A stretch of 8,026 nucleotides of DNA, from assembly GCA_029863825.1 (NCBI GenBank), contig JAOTUP010000066.1, positions 1-8,026 of the forward strand, given 5' to 3'. This document shows positions 1 through 6,465 of this stretch, in pieces. Under the pieces are notes generated by a model that made no database searches, was not told the DNA's origin, and saw only the letters and a program-made list of their open reading frames with translations. Source of the stretch: Acidobacteriota bacterium (GTDB lineage Bacteria; Acidobacteriota; Thermoanaerobaculia; Multivoradales; JAHEKO01). The translations under genes were made by a program, and so were the position numbers. Within the stretch, counting starts at the first letter, position 1. Each line of letters begins with the position of its first letter.

Positions 1-2
1 CG

Positions 3-2147
3 TCTGTAGGTGCCGGCGCCATCCTCGGCCTGTCCGCGGCGGCGCTGGAATGGTGCGCGAACGATCTTGCGGGCGGCCTGCTCCCGTGGCCGGAGCTCCT
101 CGATCTGGGGGTCTTGTACGTTTCGCTGGGAGCGTTTCTCGGACTGGGAGCCGGCGTTGCGAGCCGGCTTCCACCACTCGCTGGGCGATGTGGCGGGTCG
201 CGGGTTGCGGTTGCTGTCACGATCCTCGCGTTCAACGCGCTCTGGGTCCTGTCATCTGGAAGTCCGCGAAGAGGGCTTCTGTTTCTCGTCGGAGCTCCGA
301 TCTACTTCTGGGCCGTCTGCAGACTGGGAACCCTTCTGGCGGATGGCGGCAAGCCCCTCATCGCGCTGCAGCGGTCCATTCTCGCGCTGGTCTCGATGGT
401 TTTTGGGACCCTTGCGGCGGAGCTTCTTGTCGACGAGCCTCTACTCAGAGCTATTTTGGTACTGGCAGTCATGTCGTTACTCCCACTCCTTGCGGTCGTG
501 CTGCACGAAGCCTGCATGAGAAGGCTCTTTGTTCCGAGCACGATGAATCGCCTGGGACCGTCGGCCGCCGTGGTCCTGTTCCTATCCACGCTGATCGCCT
601 CTCCCGCTCTCGTCTTTTCCGAACGAGAGCGCTTCGCGCCGCTACGAACGGCCGGTATCTCTGCCAGTTCCTCGCCCGGATTCGACTCTCGCGGCCCGGC
701 CCAGCGCGAGGTTGCGAAGTCTCCGCTTCCTGTGCCCGATGAGAGGACTGGTTCTCCGAACATCCTGGTCATATCGCTCGACACGACCCGCGCGGATCAC
801 CTGTCGATCTACGGCTACGGGCGAGACACCACTCCCCGGCTTGCCGAGCTCGCCGGCGATAGTCTCGTGTTTACGAATTGCGTGTCCACGAGCACCTGGA
901 CGCTTCCGAGCCATGCTTCGCTGTTCACGGGCCTTCACCCCCGAACCCACGGAGCGACTCTCGCCGGCTCTCGAATCCTCGACGTAGACCTGACGTCCGC
1001 GCCCCTGGTCGAACCGGACAAGGTGGGCTTGGCCCGCCCGCTTGCGGCGGAGCACGAGACGCTGGCAGAGATTCTCACTGCCCGAGGCTACGCGACGGCG
1101 GCGATCGTCGCGAACCACTCGTATCTCTATCGCTACTTCGGTCTGGCCCAGGGGTTCCAGTACTACGATGATTCCCCCGGCATGCTGCTCCGTCGCCAGC
1201 CGAACGCAGCCCGCCTCGGGAGGACACTGTCCCGGGAGTTCCTGCGCAGGAAGTACCGAAGCGCTGAGGACATCACCAGCGAAGCGATCGATTGGCTCGA
1301 CAGCATTGGCTCGCAGCCGTTTTTCCTTTTCTTGAACTTCATGGAGCCGCACTCTCCCCACGTGATTCCGAGAGACTTCCGTCTCTATTCCGGACTTCGC
1401 AGGCGGGAGACGTGGATGCCATGGTTGCTCGAAGATGTCGAGTACACGCGAAGGCCCGGGACCTGGTCGCCCCACGAGGCCGACGTGTATTCCGGGATGT
1501 ACGACGACGCCATCCGGAGCATGGATGCCGAGATCGGCCGCCTAATCGTGAATCTCGAGCAGAGAGGCCTGTATGACGGACTCATGATCGTCGTGTTTGG
1601 CGATCATGGCGAGCTGCTGGGCGAACACGGGTTGGTTGGCCACATCGGAAGGACTCCGTACGAGGGCCTGGTGAGGGTGCCTCTCTTGGTCAAGTACCCA
1701 GGCGGCATGCACCATGGGAAGTGGGACGGCCGGGTGCAGACCCTGGATCTGTTTCCGACCATTCTGGATGCCGTGCAGATCGAGCCCGGCGACGCCGTTC
1801 AGGGCGAGATCCTGCCGGAGGTGGCGCACGAGATCGTCCTAGAGCAGTTCGTCCACGCCGCGCTGGCCGAGAGCGACCCTGGACTCTTCGACCGCGAGAC
1901 CCGCGCGCTCTACCGCGGCAGGTACAAGCTGATCGCGACATCGCGGGGCGAGCTCGAGCTGTACGACCTGGACGCGGACCCGCGCGAAGAGGCCGATCTC
2001 TCGGCAGAGTTGCCGGAAGTCCTGGGCGAGCTTCTTGCGGCCCTGGCCGAGTGGGAGACAGGGACCCCCTTCTACAGGAGAGACGTCGAAGAGAGGCCCT
2101 CGGAGCACGCGCTCCAAAGGCTGAAGTCCCTTGGCTACGTGGAGTAG
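3..2147 (+). CDS. Membrane-anchored sulfatase-like hydrolase/transferase (alkaline-phosphatase superfamily), 5' end outside window
   Basis: The frame is open from the left edge, so the true start lies upstream. A TTG at 114 is only an internal codon, because hydrophobic sequence continues in frame before it. 714 residues are visible. Residues 1-205 hold about six to seven membrane segments (roughly 1-17, 34-53, 68-86, 91-112, 122-142, 148-168, 187-205). From about 253 a sulfatase-type catalytic domain follows: SLDTTRAD (Asp260), TWTLPSHASLFTG (Thr300 at the nucleophile position), FGDHGELLGEHG (Asp534, His535), GHIGR (His547) and the usual C-terminal ELYDLDADPREEADL and LKSLGYVE motifs. Domain order places the enzyme in the periplasm. 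True sulfatases have C/S-x-P-x-R, but this protein has T-L-P-S-H, so formylglycine formation is not expected. Thr is the nucleophile in phosphoglycerol and phosphoethanolamine transferases of the same superfamily. Family assignment is firm. Substrate and reaction (sulfate ester, phosphodiester or head-group transfer) are unknown. Confidence 0.88.
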   Translation, partial: SVGAGAILGLSAAALEWCANDLAGGLLPWPELLDLGVLYVSLGAFLGLGAGVASRLPPLAGRCGGSRVAVAVTILAFNALWVLSSGSPRRGLLFLVGAPIYFWAVCRLGTLLADGGKPLIALQRSILALVSMVFGTLAAELLVDEPLLRAILVLAVMSLLPLLAVVLHEACMRRLFVPSTMNRLGPSAAVVLFLSTLIASPALVFSERERFAPLRTAGISASSSPGFDSRGPAQREVAKSPLPVPDERTGSPNILVISLDTTRADHLSIYGYGRDTTPRLAELAGDSLVFTNCVSTSTWTLPSHASLFTGLHPRTHGATLAGSRILDVDLTSAPLVEPDKVGLARPLAAEHETLAEILTARGYATAAIVANHSYLYRYFGLAQGFQYYDDSPGMLLRRQPNAARLGRTLSREFLRRKYRSAEDITSEAIDWLDSIGSQPFFLFLNFMEPHSPHVIPRDFRLYSGLRRRETWMPWLLEDVEYTRRPGTWSPHEADVYSGMYDDAIRSMDAEIGRLIVNLEQRGLYDGLMIVVFGDHGELLGEHGLVGHIGRTPYEGLVRVPLLVKYPGGMHHGKWDGRVQTLDLFPTILDAVQIEPGDAVQGEILPEVAHEIVLEQFVHAALAESDPGLFDRETRALYRGRYKLIATSRGELELYDLDADPREEADLSAELPEVLGELLAALAEWETGTPFYRRDVEERPSEHALQRLKSLGYVE

Positions 2148-2325
2148 GGACCCATCGCGCCGGAGCCGAGCCGGGCAATGTCGGGCCGGAGCGCCAGGCG
2201 ACTCTCGTGGCGCTGGGTCGCCCGACGGCTCGACTATACTCCCGGCAGCAAGTTGATCGCGATCCGGGGGCTGAACCCACCCACGGCGGCGCGAGCAAGG
2301 CGCGAGCACCGACGGTCCGCGTTCC
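2148..2325 (+). other. Intergenic region before the polysaccharide export genes
   Basis: This 178-bp gap is the longest non-coding stretch on the plus strand. It separates the sulfatase-like gene from wzm and probably carries the promoter of the downstream run. I found no clear intrinsic terminator for the upstream gene: there are GC-rich patches near 2158-2200 but no stem followed by a T run. I also saw no JUMPStart/ops-like element (GGCGGTAG). Minus-strand open frames cross the gap but are explained by GC bias. Confidence 0.5.
2235..2240 (+). promoter_or_regulatory. Possible promoter -10 box (TATACT)
   Basis: TATACT matches the sigma-70 -10 consensus at five of six positions and sits in a GC-rich gap 86 bp before the wzm start. 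At 16-17 bp upstream the sequence is only a poor -35 match (CTGGGT around 2213-2218). The position suits the start of the transcription unit that begins with wzm. This is a motif match only. Confidence 0.3.
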
Positions 2326-3207
2326 GTGAAGAGCTCGAGAATCCCAGAGCCCGCCCCGAGCACGACCCTCCTCGTCGAGGGGCCGGGACTCCATGTGACG
2401 GTGCGTGAGAGGCGGCGTGGTTGGAGGTCTCTGGATCTCGGAGAGCTGGTCGCTTATCGCGATCTCTTCTTCTTCCTCGTGGTGCGGGACGTCAAGGTCC
2501 TGTACAAGCAGACAGTGCTGGGCCTCGGTTGGGCGATCCTCAGGCCATTGTTCGGGATGGTGGTCTTCAGCGTGGTCTTCGGACGCCTGGCCAAGGTCCC
2601 CAGCGACGGCCTCCCGTACCCTCTCTTCTCCTACACGGCTCTGGTGCCCTGGACCTACTTCCAGACCGCGATCATCGCTTCCACCAACAGTCTGATTGCG
2701 GGCTCACAGCTGATCTCCAAGGTCTATTTTCCGCGCATCGTGGTGCCCATGGCACCGGTGGTCGCCGGGTTGCTGGATTTCGCGATCGCCATGTCCGTGC
2801 TCGCCGTGCTGATGTTCTACTACGGCGTTGCGCCGACGGCGAGTTTCGTGTTCTTGCCGATCCTGGTCCTGATCATGGTGCTGACAGCGGCTGGTGTCGG
2901 ACTCTGGCTTTCGGTGCTGGCGATTCAATACCGCGACGTCAGGTTTGCAGTCCAGTTTGTAGCTCAGTTCCTGATGTATGCGGCGCCAGTCGTCTGGCCG
3001 GCATCTCTCATTCCACCGGAGTATCGCTTGGCTTACGGCCTCTACCCGATGGCGGGCGTGATCGAGGGCTTCCGTTCGGCGATTCTGGGTGAGACGGCGA
3101 TGCCATGGGATCTGCTGGCCGTGGGGTCGGTGAGTGCTCTCGTGGTGTTCCTCGTCGGTGCCCTATACTTCCGCCGTACGGAGCGAATTTTGGCCGACGT
3201 CATTTAG
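2326..3207 (+). CDS. wzm: ABC-2 type polysaccharide export permease (Wzm)
   Basis: The 293-residue protein is the membrane subunit of an ABC exporter that moves a completed, lipid-linked polysaccharide across the inner membrane. A short cytoplasmic leader ends in the family signature RSLDLGELVAYRDL (34-47) and VVRDVKVLYKQTVLGLGWAI (52-71). About six membrane segments follow (roughly 66-86, 100-122, 142-166, 174-200, 210-228, 263-282). The conserved C-terminal motif APVVWPASLIPPEYR plus YPMAGVIEGFRSAILG (219-255) is typical of O-antigen and teichoic-acid exporters. Length fits the family. The GTG at 2326 has no good Shine-Dalgarno sequence. It is preferred because related proteins have a similar leader of about 30 residues, but GTG codons at 2395 and 2401 are alternatives. 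The ATPase partner follows after 25 bp. The particular glycan cannot be read from this subunit. Confidence 0.93.
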   Translation: MKSSRIPEPAPSTTLLVEGPGLHVTVRERRRGWRSLDLGELVAYRDLFFFLVVRDVKVLYKQTVLGLGWAILRPLFGMVVFSVVFGRLAKVPSDGLPYPLFSYTALVPWTYFQTAIIASTNSLIAGSQLISKVYFPRIVVPMAPVVAGLLDFAIAMSVLAVLMFYYGVAPTASFVFLPILVLIMVLTAAGVGLWLSVLAIQYRDVRFAVQFVAQFLMYAAPVVWPASLIPPEYRLAYGLYPMAGVIEGFRSAILGETAMPWDLLAVGSVSALVVFLVGALYFRRTERILADVI

Positions 3208-3232
3208 GGGCTATGGTCGATTTGGACCGCCG

Positions 3233-4540
3233 ATGACTGACATCGCAATCAAAGTCGAGGACGTTTCCAAACTCTATCGACTCGGCCTTCAGGAGCAGAT
3301 GCACGAGAGCCTTGGCGGTGCCGTCGTGTCTTTCTTGCGCTCTCCGTTGCGGAACTTCCGGCGCCTACGGAGTCTTTCGACCTTCACCGCAGACGACTCC
3401 GACGCCGCGGACGTGATCTGGGCTCTGAGAGATCTGTCGCTCGAGGTCGATCAGGGGGAGGTTCTGGGAATCATCGGCTCGAACGGAGCCGGCAAGACGA
3501 CCCTCCTCAAGATCCTAGCCGGAATCACCGAGCCGTCACATGGGCGTGCCGTGGTCAACGGCCGTATTGCCAGCCTGCTCGAGGTCGGTACGGGCTTTCA
3601 CTCCGATCTCACGGGGCGGGAGAACGTCTACCTGAACGGCACGATCCTCGGTATGACGAAGCGCGAGATCGATGCGAGGTTCGACGAGATCGTGGCCTTC
3701 TCGGGCGTCGAGAGGTTCCTGGACACCCCGGTCAAGCGGTACTCCTCGGGCATGCGGGTGCGGCTGGCCTTCGCCGTAGCAGCGCATCTCGAACCGGAGA
3801 TCCTCCTGATCGACGAAGTCCTGTCGGTCGGCGACGCCGAGTTCCAGCGCAAGTGCATGGGCAAGATGGGAGAGGTGGCGGGGGCGGGCAGGACCGTCCT
3901 TTTCGTCAGCCACAGCATGAACGCGGTCAAGACTCTGTGTACCCGCGCCTGCTGGCTGAAGGCCGGACGGGTCCAGAGCGTGGGAGTGCCGCTCGACGTA
4001 GTCGCGGAGTATCTCGAAGAGGCGATCAGGCCCGAGACGACTCGGGAGTGGAAGGCTGAATCCACGGCTGACGACGACCAGATGATCCGGCTGACCGGAA
4101 CGCGCGTGCGACCGCGGGGCGAGCAGCGCATCCTCATGGGCGAGCCCTATGGGCTGGAGTTCACGTTCGTCAAGACCACCGACCTGCCTTTTGGCCTCGA
4201 CCTGACGTTTCACCTGGTCGACGAGATGGGTACGCTGGTCTTCGTGGGATCGACGGTCCTCGACCGAGAGAGCTGGAGGGTCGGAGAGGGCACCTTCACG
4301 GCGACCGTCGAGGTGCCCGAGAATCTCATGAACGAAGGAGTGTACTCGGTGGCGCGAGTCCTCTTTCTCAAAGACAAGGGCAGCGTACTCTGCGAGCAGC
4401 GCGACGTGCTGAGGTTCGAAGTGGTGAACCCCGGAGAAGGCCGATTGGGCTGGATCGGTGGGAAGAAAGAGGGTGTCGTGCGCCCGCGTTTCCTTTGGCG
4501 CCTCGACCACACAGGCCCAACGCCACTTGAGGCAGGGTGA
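3233..4540 (+). CDS. wzt: Polysaccharide export ABC transporter ATPase with C-terminal glycan-binding domain (Wzt)
   Basis: The 435-residue ATPase partner of Wzm. The start is the ATG at 3233, since the open frame upstream lies inside wzm. Nucleotide-binding domain: Walker A GSNGAGKTT (82-90, Lys88), an acidic Q-loop region LLEVGTGFHSDLTGRENVYL (115-134), the signature YSSGM (170-174) in place of LSGGQ, as usual in this subfamily, Walker B ILLIDE (190-195, Asp194, Glu195) and the switch His227 in SHS. The stretch from about 20 to 60, before WALRDLSLEV, is the charged insertion seen in many Wzt proteins. Residues about 283-435 form a predicted beta-sandwich C-terminal domain ending in GVVRPRFLWRLDH. 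In studied long-form Wzt proteins this domain binds the modified non-reducing end of the O-chain before export, so here it may read the product of the sugar genes just downstream. No Shine-Dalgarno sequence sits at the usual distance; AGGGG at 3206-3210 is too far, so coupling to wzm translation is likely. Confidence 0.94.
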   Translation: MTDIAIKVEDVSKLYRLGLQEQMHESLGGAVVSFLRSPLRNFRRLRSLSTFTADDSDAADVIWALRDLSLEVDQGEVLGIIGSNGAGKTTLLKILAGITEPSHGRAVVNGRIASLLEVGTGFHSDLTGRENVYLNGTILGMTKREIDARFDEIVAFSGVERFLDTPVKRYSSGMRVRLAFAVAAHLEPEILLIDEVLSVGDAEFQRKCMGKMGEVAGAGRTVLFVSHSMNAVKTLCTRACWLKAGRVQSVGVPLDVVAEYLEEAIRPETTREWKAESTADDDQMIRLTGTRVRPRGEQRILMGEPYGLEFTFVKTTDLPFGLDLTFHLVDEMGTLVFVGSTVLDRESWRVGEGTFTATVEVPENLMNEGVYSVARVLFLKDKGSVLCEQRDVLRFEVVNPGEGRLGWIGGKKEGVVRPRFLWRLDHTGPTPLEAG

Positions 4541-4547
4541 CGAGATC

Positions 4548-4554
4548 GGGAGGA
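4548..4554 (+). promoter_or_regulatory. Ribosome binding site of the acyltransferase gene
   Basis: GGGAGGA lies 5 nt before the ATG at 4560. It is the strongest Shine-Dalgarno match in the window. It fixes the start after the wzt stop and rejects the longer open frame that begins inside wzt at 4458. Confidence 0.75.
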
Positions 4555-4559
4555 CTCTA

Positions 4560-5231
4560 ATGCGGCGCGATGTCGTGATTCTCGGTGCGGGGGGATTCGC
4601 GCGCGAGGTGCTCGATGTGTTCGAGGCCTGTAACGACCGGGAGGAAACCTACAACGTGCTGGGTTTTGTGGTCGACTCGCGGTTCGGTCTACCGGGCACG
4701 AGCATCAACGACAAGGAGATCCTGGGGAATCTGGGCTGGCTCGCCGAAAGGGCAAGGGAAGTCGAGGTGATCTGCGCGGTCGGAGCTCCAGAGATCCGGA
4801 GATCGCTGGTCGCCCGGGCCGAAGCCGTCGGATGCCGTTTCTGCAGCGTGGTTCACCCGAATGCAGTCCTCACCAGGCGGATAGAACTGGGTCCCGGTAC
4901 GGTCGTCACGGCAGGTTGTATCCTGACCAACAACATCCGGCTCGGTCCCCACGTGCATCTCAACCTGGATTGCACCGTCGGGCACGACTCGGTTCTCGAG
5001 GGTTTCGCCACGATCGCCCCCGGTGTTCATGTTTCCGGCAACGTACGCATTGGCACGGGAGCGTATGTGGGCACGGGAGCGAACATCCTCGAGAAGATCA
5101 CGATCGGCGCTTGGTCGGTGGTCGGTGCCGGCAGCACCGTCATTCGCGATATCCCCCGCGGCGCAACTGCCGTCGGGAGTCCAGCCAAGGTCATCAAGGA
5201 GAGTGTGGAAGGGCTGCAACTTGGCGGGTAG
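4560..5231 (+). CDS. NeuD/PglD-family sugar O- or N-acyltransferase (left-handed beta-helix)
   Basis: The 223-residue protein probably transfers an acetyl group from acetyl-CoA to a sugar or amino-sugar nucleotide in the cytoplasm. The N-terminal Rossmann-like sugar-binding subdomain opens with VVILGAGGFAREVLDVFEA (5-23). A linker leads to hexapeptide repeats from about residue 99 to 198 (for example IELGPGTVVTAG and IGTGAYVGTGANI), the left-handed parallel beta-helix that forms trimers. His142 in VGHDSVL aligns with the catalytic histidine of PglD-type enzymes. The end GSPAKVI is typical of the family. The aminotransferase gene overlaps the last 11 nt of this gene. In known pairs such as PglE/PglD or VioA/VioB, the transaminase makes a 4-amino-deoxy sugar nucleotide and the acetyltransferase caps the amine, so N-acylation is the favoured reaction. 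O-acetylation, as in sialic-acid NeuD, cannot be excluded by sequence alone. Confidence 0.9.
   Translation: MRRDVVILGAGGFAREVLDVFEACNDREETYNVLGFVVDSRFGLPGTSINDKEILGNLGWLAERAREVEVICAVGAPEIRRSLVARAEAVGCRFCSVVHPNAVLTRRIELGPGTVVTAGCILTNNIRLGPHVHLNLDCTVGHDSVLEGFATIAPGVHVSGNVRIGTGAYVGTGANILEKITIGAWSVVGAGSTVIRDIPRGATAVGSPAKVIKESVEGLQLGG
5052..5081 (+). repeat. Two perfect 12-nt repeats 18 nt apart in the acyltransferase gene
   Basis: GGCACGGGAGCG occurs at 5052-5063 and again at 5070-5081. The 18-nt period is six codons, one hexapeptide turn of the beta-helix (GTGAYV then GTGANI). It shows recent or conserved duplication at DNA level within the repeat domain. It is not a mobile or regulatory repeat. 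Confidence 0.6.
5207..5213 (+). promoter_or_regulatory. Ribosome binding site that decides the TTG start of the aminotransferase
   Basis: GGAAGGG lies inside the 3' end of the acyltransferase gene, 7 nt before the TTG at 5221. No ATG is in frame near the expected N-terminus, so this site is the main support for the TTG start and for an 11-nt gene overlap. Confidence 0.6.
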
Positions 5232-6393
5232 AGAAGACAAAAGCGATGAGGGATCACTCGGAGGACGTCCTCACTTCCCGGAGCCGCTGCACGTCGGAAG
5301 ACCCGTCGTGGCGAATCGCGAGCGGTTCCTCGAGCTCATGGGAGAGATCCTGGAGCGGCGGTGGTTCTCCAACGACGGACCCGTGGTTCGCGACTTCGAG
5401 AGCGCTATATCCCGTTTCCTGGGTGTCAAGCACTGCATCGCGACCTGCAATGCTACGGTCGCACTCGAGATCGCAGCCAAAGCGCTGGGGCTCGAGGCGG
5501 AGGTCATCGTACCTTCCTTCACCTTTGTCGCGACGGCGCATGCACTGCAGTGGCTGGGGATCACGCCGGTGTTCTGTGACGTAGACCCAGGGACCCACAA
5601 CATCGATCCCGCAGCCGTGGAGAGGCTGATCACCTCGCGAAGCACCGGAATCCTTGGCGTCCACCTATGGGGCACGCCCTGCGAGATCGAAGTGCTCCAG
5701 GAGATAGCTGATCGCCACGAGTTGGCCCTCTTCTTCGATGCGGCGCACGCTTTTGGGTGTACTTACGCAGGAGAGTACGTCGGCCGTTTCGGCCGTTGCG
5801 AGATCTTCAGTTTCCATGCTACGAAGTTTCTGCATTCTTTCGAAGGCGGTGCGATCACGACAGACGACGACGAGCTCGCAGAGAACGCGCGACGCATGCG
5901 GAACTTCGGGTTCGAAGGCTACGACAATGTGGTGTCTGCCGGCATCAACGGCAAGATGAGCGAGCCATGCGCCGCGATGGGCCTGACGAATCTAGAATGC
6001 ATCGAAGGTCTCGTCGAGTCGAACCGACAGAGCTACCGGGCGTATTGCGCGGGCCTCGAAGGGATTCCAGGGATTCGGGTCGTGAAGTACGACGAGAGAG
6101 AGACCTGCAATTTTCAGTTTGTGGTCCTCGAGCTCGACTCAGAGGCGTTCGGAATGAGCCGCGACGAACTGGTGGATCGTCTTCAACGGTGCGGAGTGCT
6201 GGCGAGAAAGTATTTCTGGCCGGGCGTCCACAGAATGGAGGCCTATCGGTCCCGACTCTCGGAGGCAAGCCTCTCACTATCGAACACCGAGTGGCTTGCA
6301 GAGCGCGTAGTTACCCTTCCAGCGGGGACTGCGGTCGACAAGGACGAGATCTCTGGGATCTGTTCGCTGATTCGAGGCTCTGCGCGGGACTAG
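5221..6393 (+). CDS. DegT/DnrJ/EryC1/StrS-family nucleotide-sugar aminotransferase
   Basis: The 390-residue PLP enzyme transfers an amino group, usually from glutamate, to a keto-sugar nucleotide in the cytoplasm. Visible landmarks are EPLHVGRP (21-28), FSNDGPVVRDFE (49-60), the phosphate-binding CNATVAL (76-82), PSFTFVATAHAL (98-109), Asp173 in FFDAAHAFGC for the PLP ring nitrogen, and Lys202 in SFHATKFLHSFEGGA as the Schiff-base lysine. NFGFEGYDNV, INGKMSE and AAMGLTNLE follow in the C-terminal half. All catalytic residues are present, so it should be active, unlike regulatory or dehydratase members of the superfamily. TTG 5221 is chosen because EPLHVGRP must be included and a Shine-Dalgarno sequence stands 7 nt upstream. 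GTG 5203 is possible, while GTG 5308 would remove the conserved start. The motif set looks closest to 4-keto-6-deoxyhexose transaminases of the VioA/FdtB kind, but position of amination and nucleotide cannot be decided. No 4,6-dehydratase gene is in the window. Confidence 0.93.
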   Translation: MAGREDKSDEGSLGGRPHFPEPLHVGRPVVANRERFLELMGEILERRWFSNDGPVVRDFESAISRFLGVKHCIATCNATVALEIAAKALGLEAEVIVPSFTFVATAHALQWLGITPVFCDVDPGTHNIDPAAVERLITSRSTGILGVHLWGTPCEIEVLQEIADRHELALFFDAAHAFGCTYAGEYVGRFGRCEIFSFHATKFLHSFEGGAITTDDDELAENARRMRNFGFEGYDNVVSAGINGKMSEPCAAMGLTNLECIEGLVESNRQSYRAYCAGLEGIPGIRVVKYDERETCNFQFVVLELDSEAFGMSRDELVDRLQRCGVLARKYFWPGVHRMEAYRSRLSEASLSLSNTEWLAERVVTLPAGTAVDKDEISGICSLIRGSARD

Positions 6394-6454
6394 CCTATCC
6401 CGGCAGGTCTGTTGCCCGAGAGGCTCTACCGAAGGTGTGAAAGCTCAAGCAGAC

Positions 6455-6459
6455 GGAAG
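6455..6459 (+). promoter_or_regulatory. Ribosome binding site of the GT2 gene
   Basis: GGAAG lies 6 nt before the ATG at 6466. It supports that start over the in-frame TTG at 6412, which would add 18 residues unlike the family. Confidence 0.6.
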
Positions 6460-6465
6460 AACAGC

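Noticed and set aside
114..2147. TTG at 114 as the start of the sulfatase-like gene
   Set aside because: The same frame stays open to position 3 and encodes further membrane-type sequence, so the start must lie outside the window.
1690..2394. Minus-strand open frames across the end of the sulfatase-like gene and the gap before wzm
   Set aside because: They are Arg/Pro/Gly-rich, lack domain motifs and overlap well-supported plus-strand genes.
3134..3232. N-terminal extension of wzt that overlaps wzm
   Set aside because: These residues are the wzm sequence read in another frame. The ATPase homology begins at the ATG at 3233 (MTDIAIKVEDVSKLY).
3536..4510. Long minus-strand open frame (324 codons) opposite wzt
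   Set aside because: Its translation has no recognisable motif, and the opposite strand carries a complete Wzt. GC-rich coding DNA often leaves such antisense frames open.
5779..5797. Direct repeat CGGCCGTT in the aminotransferase gene
   Set aside because: Two copies of an 8-nt GC-rich word within a coding motif (VGRFGRC) are explained by the repeated Gly-Arg codons.
6394..6465. Possible promoter or hairpin in the 72-bp gap before the GT2 gene
   Set aside because: I found no -10/-35 pair, no convincing stem and no T run. Only the ribosome binding site is supported.
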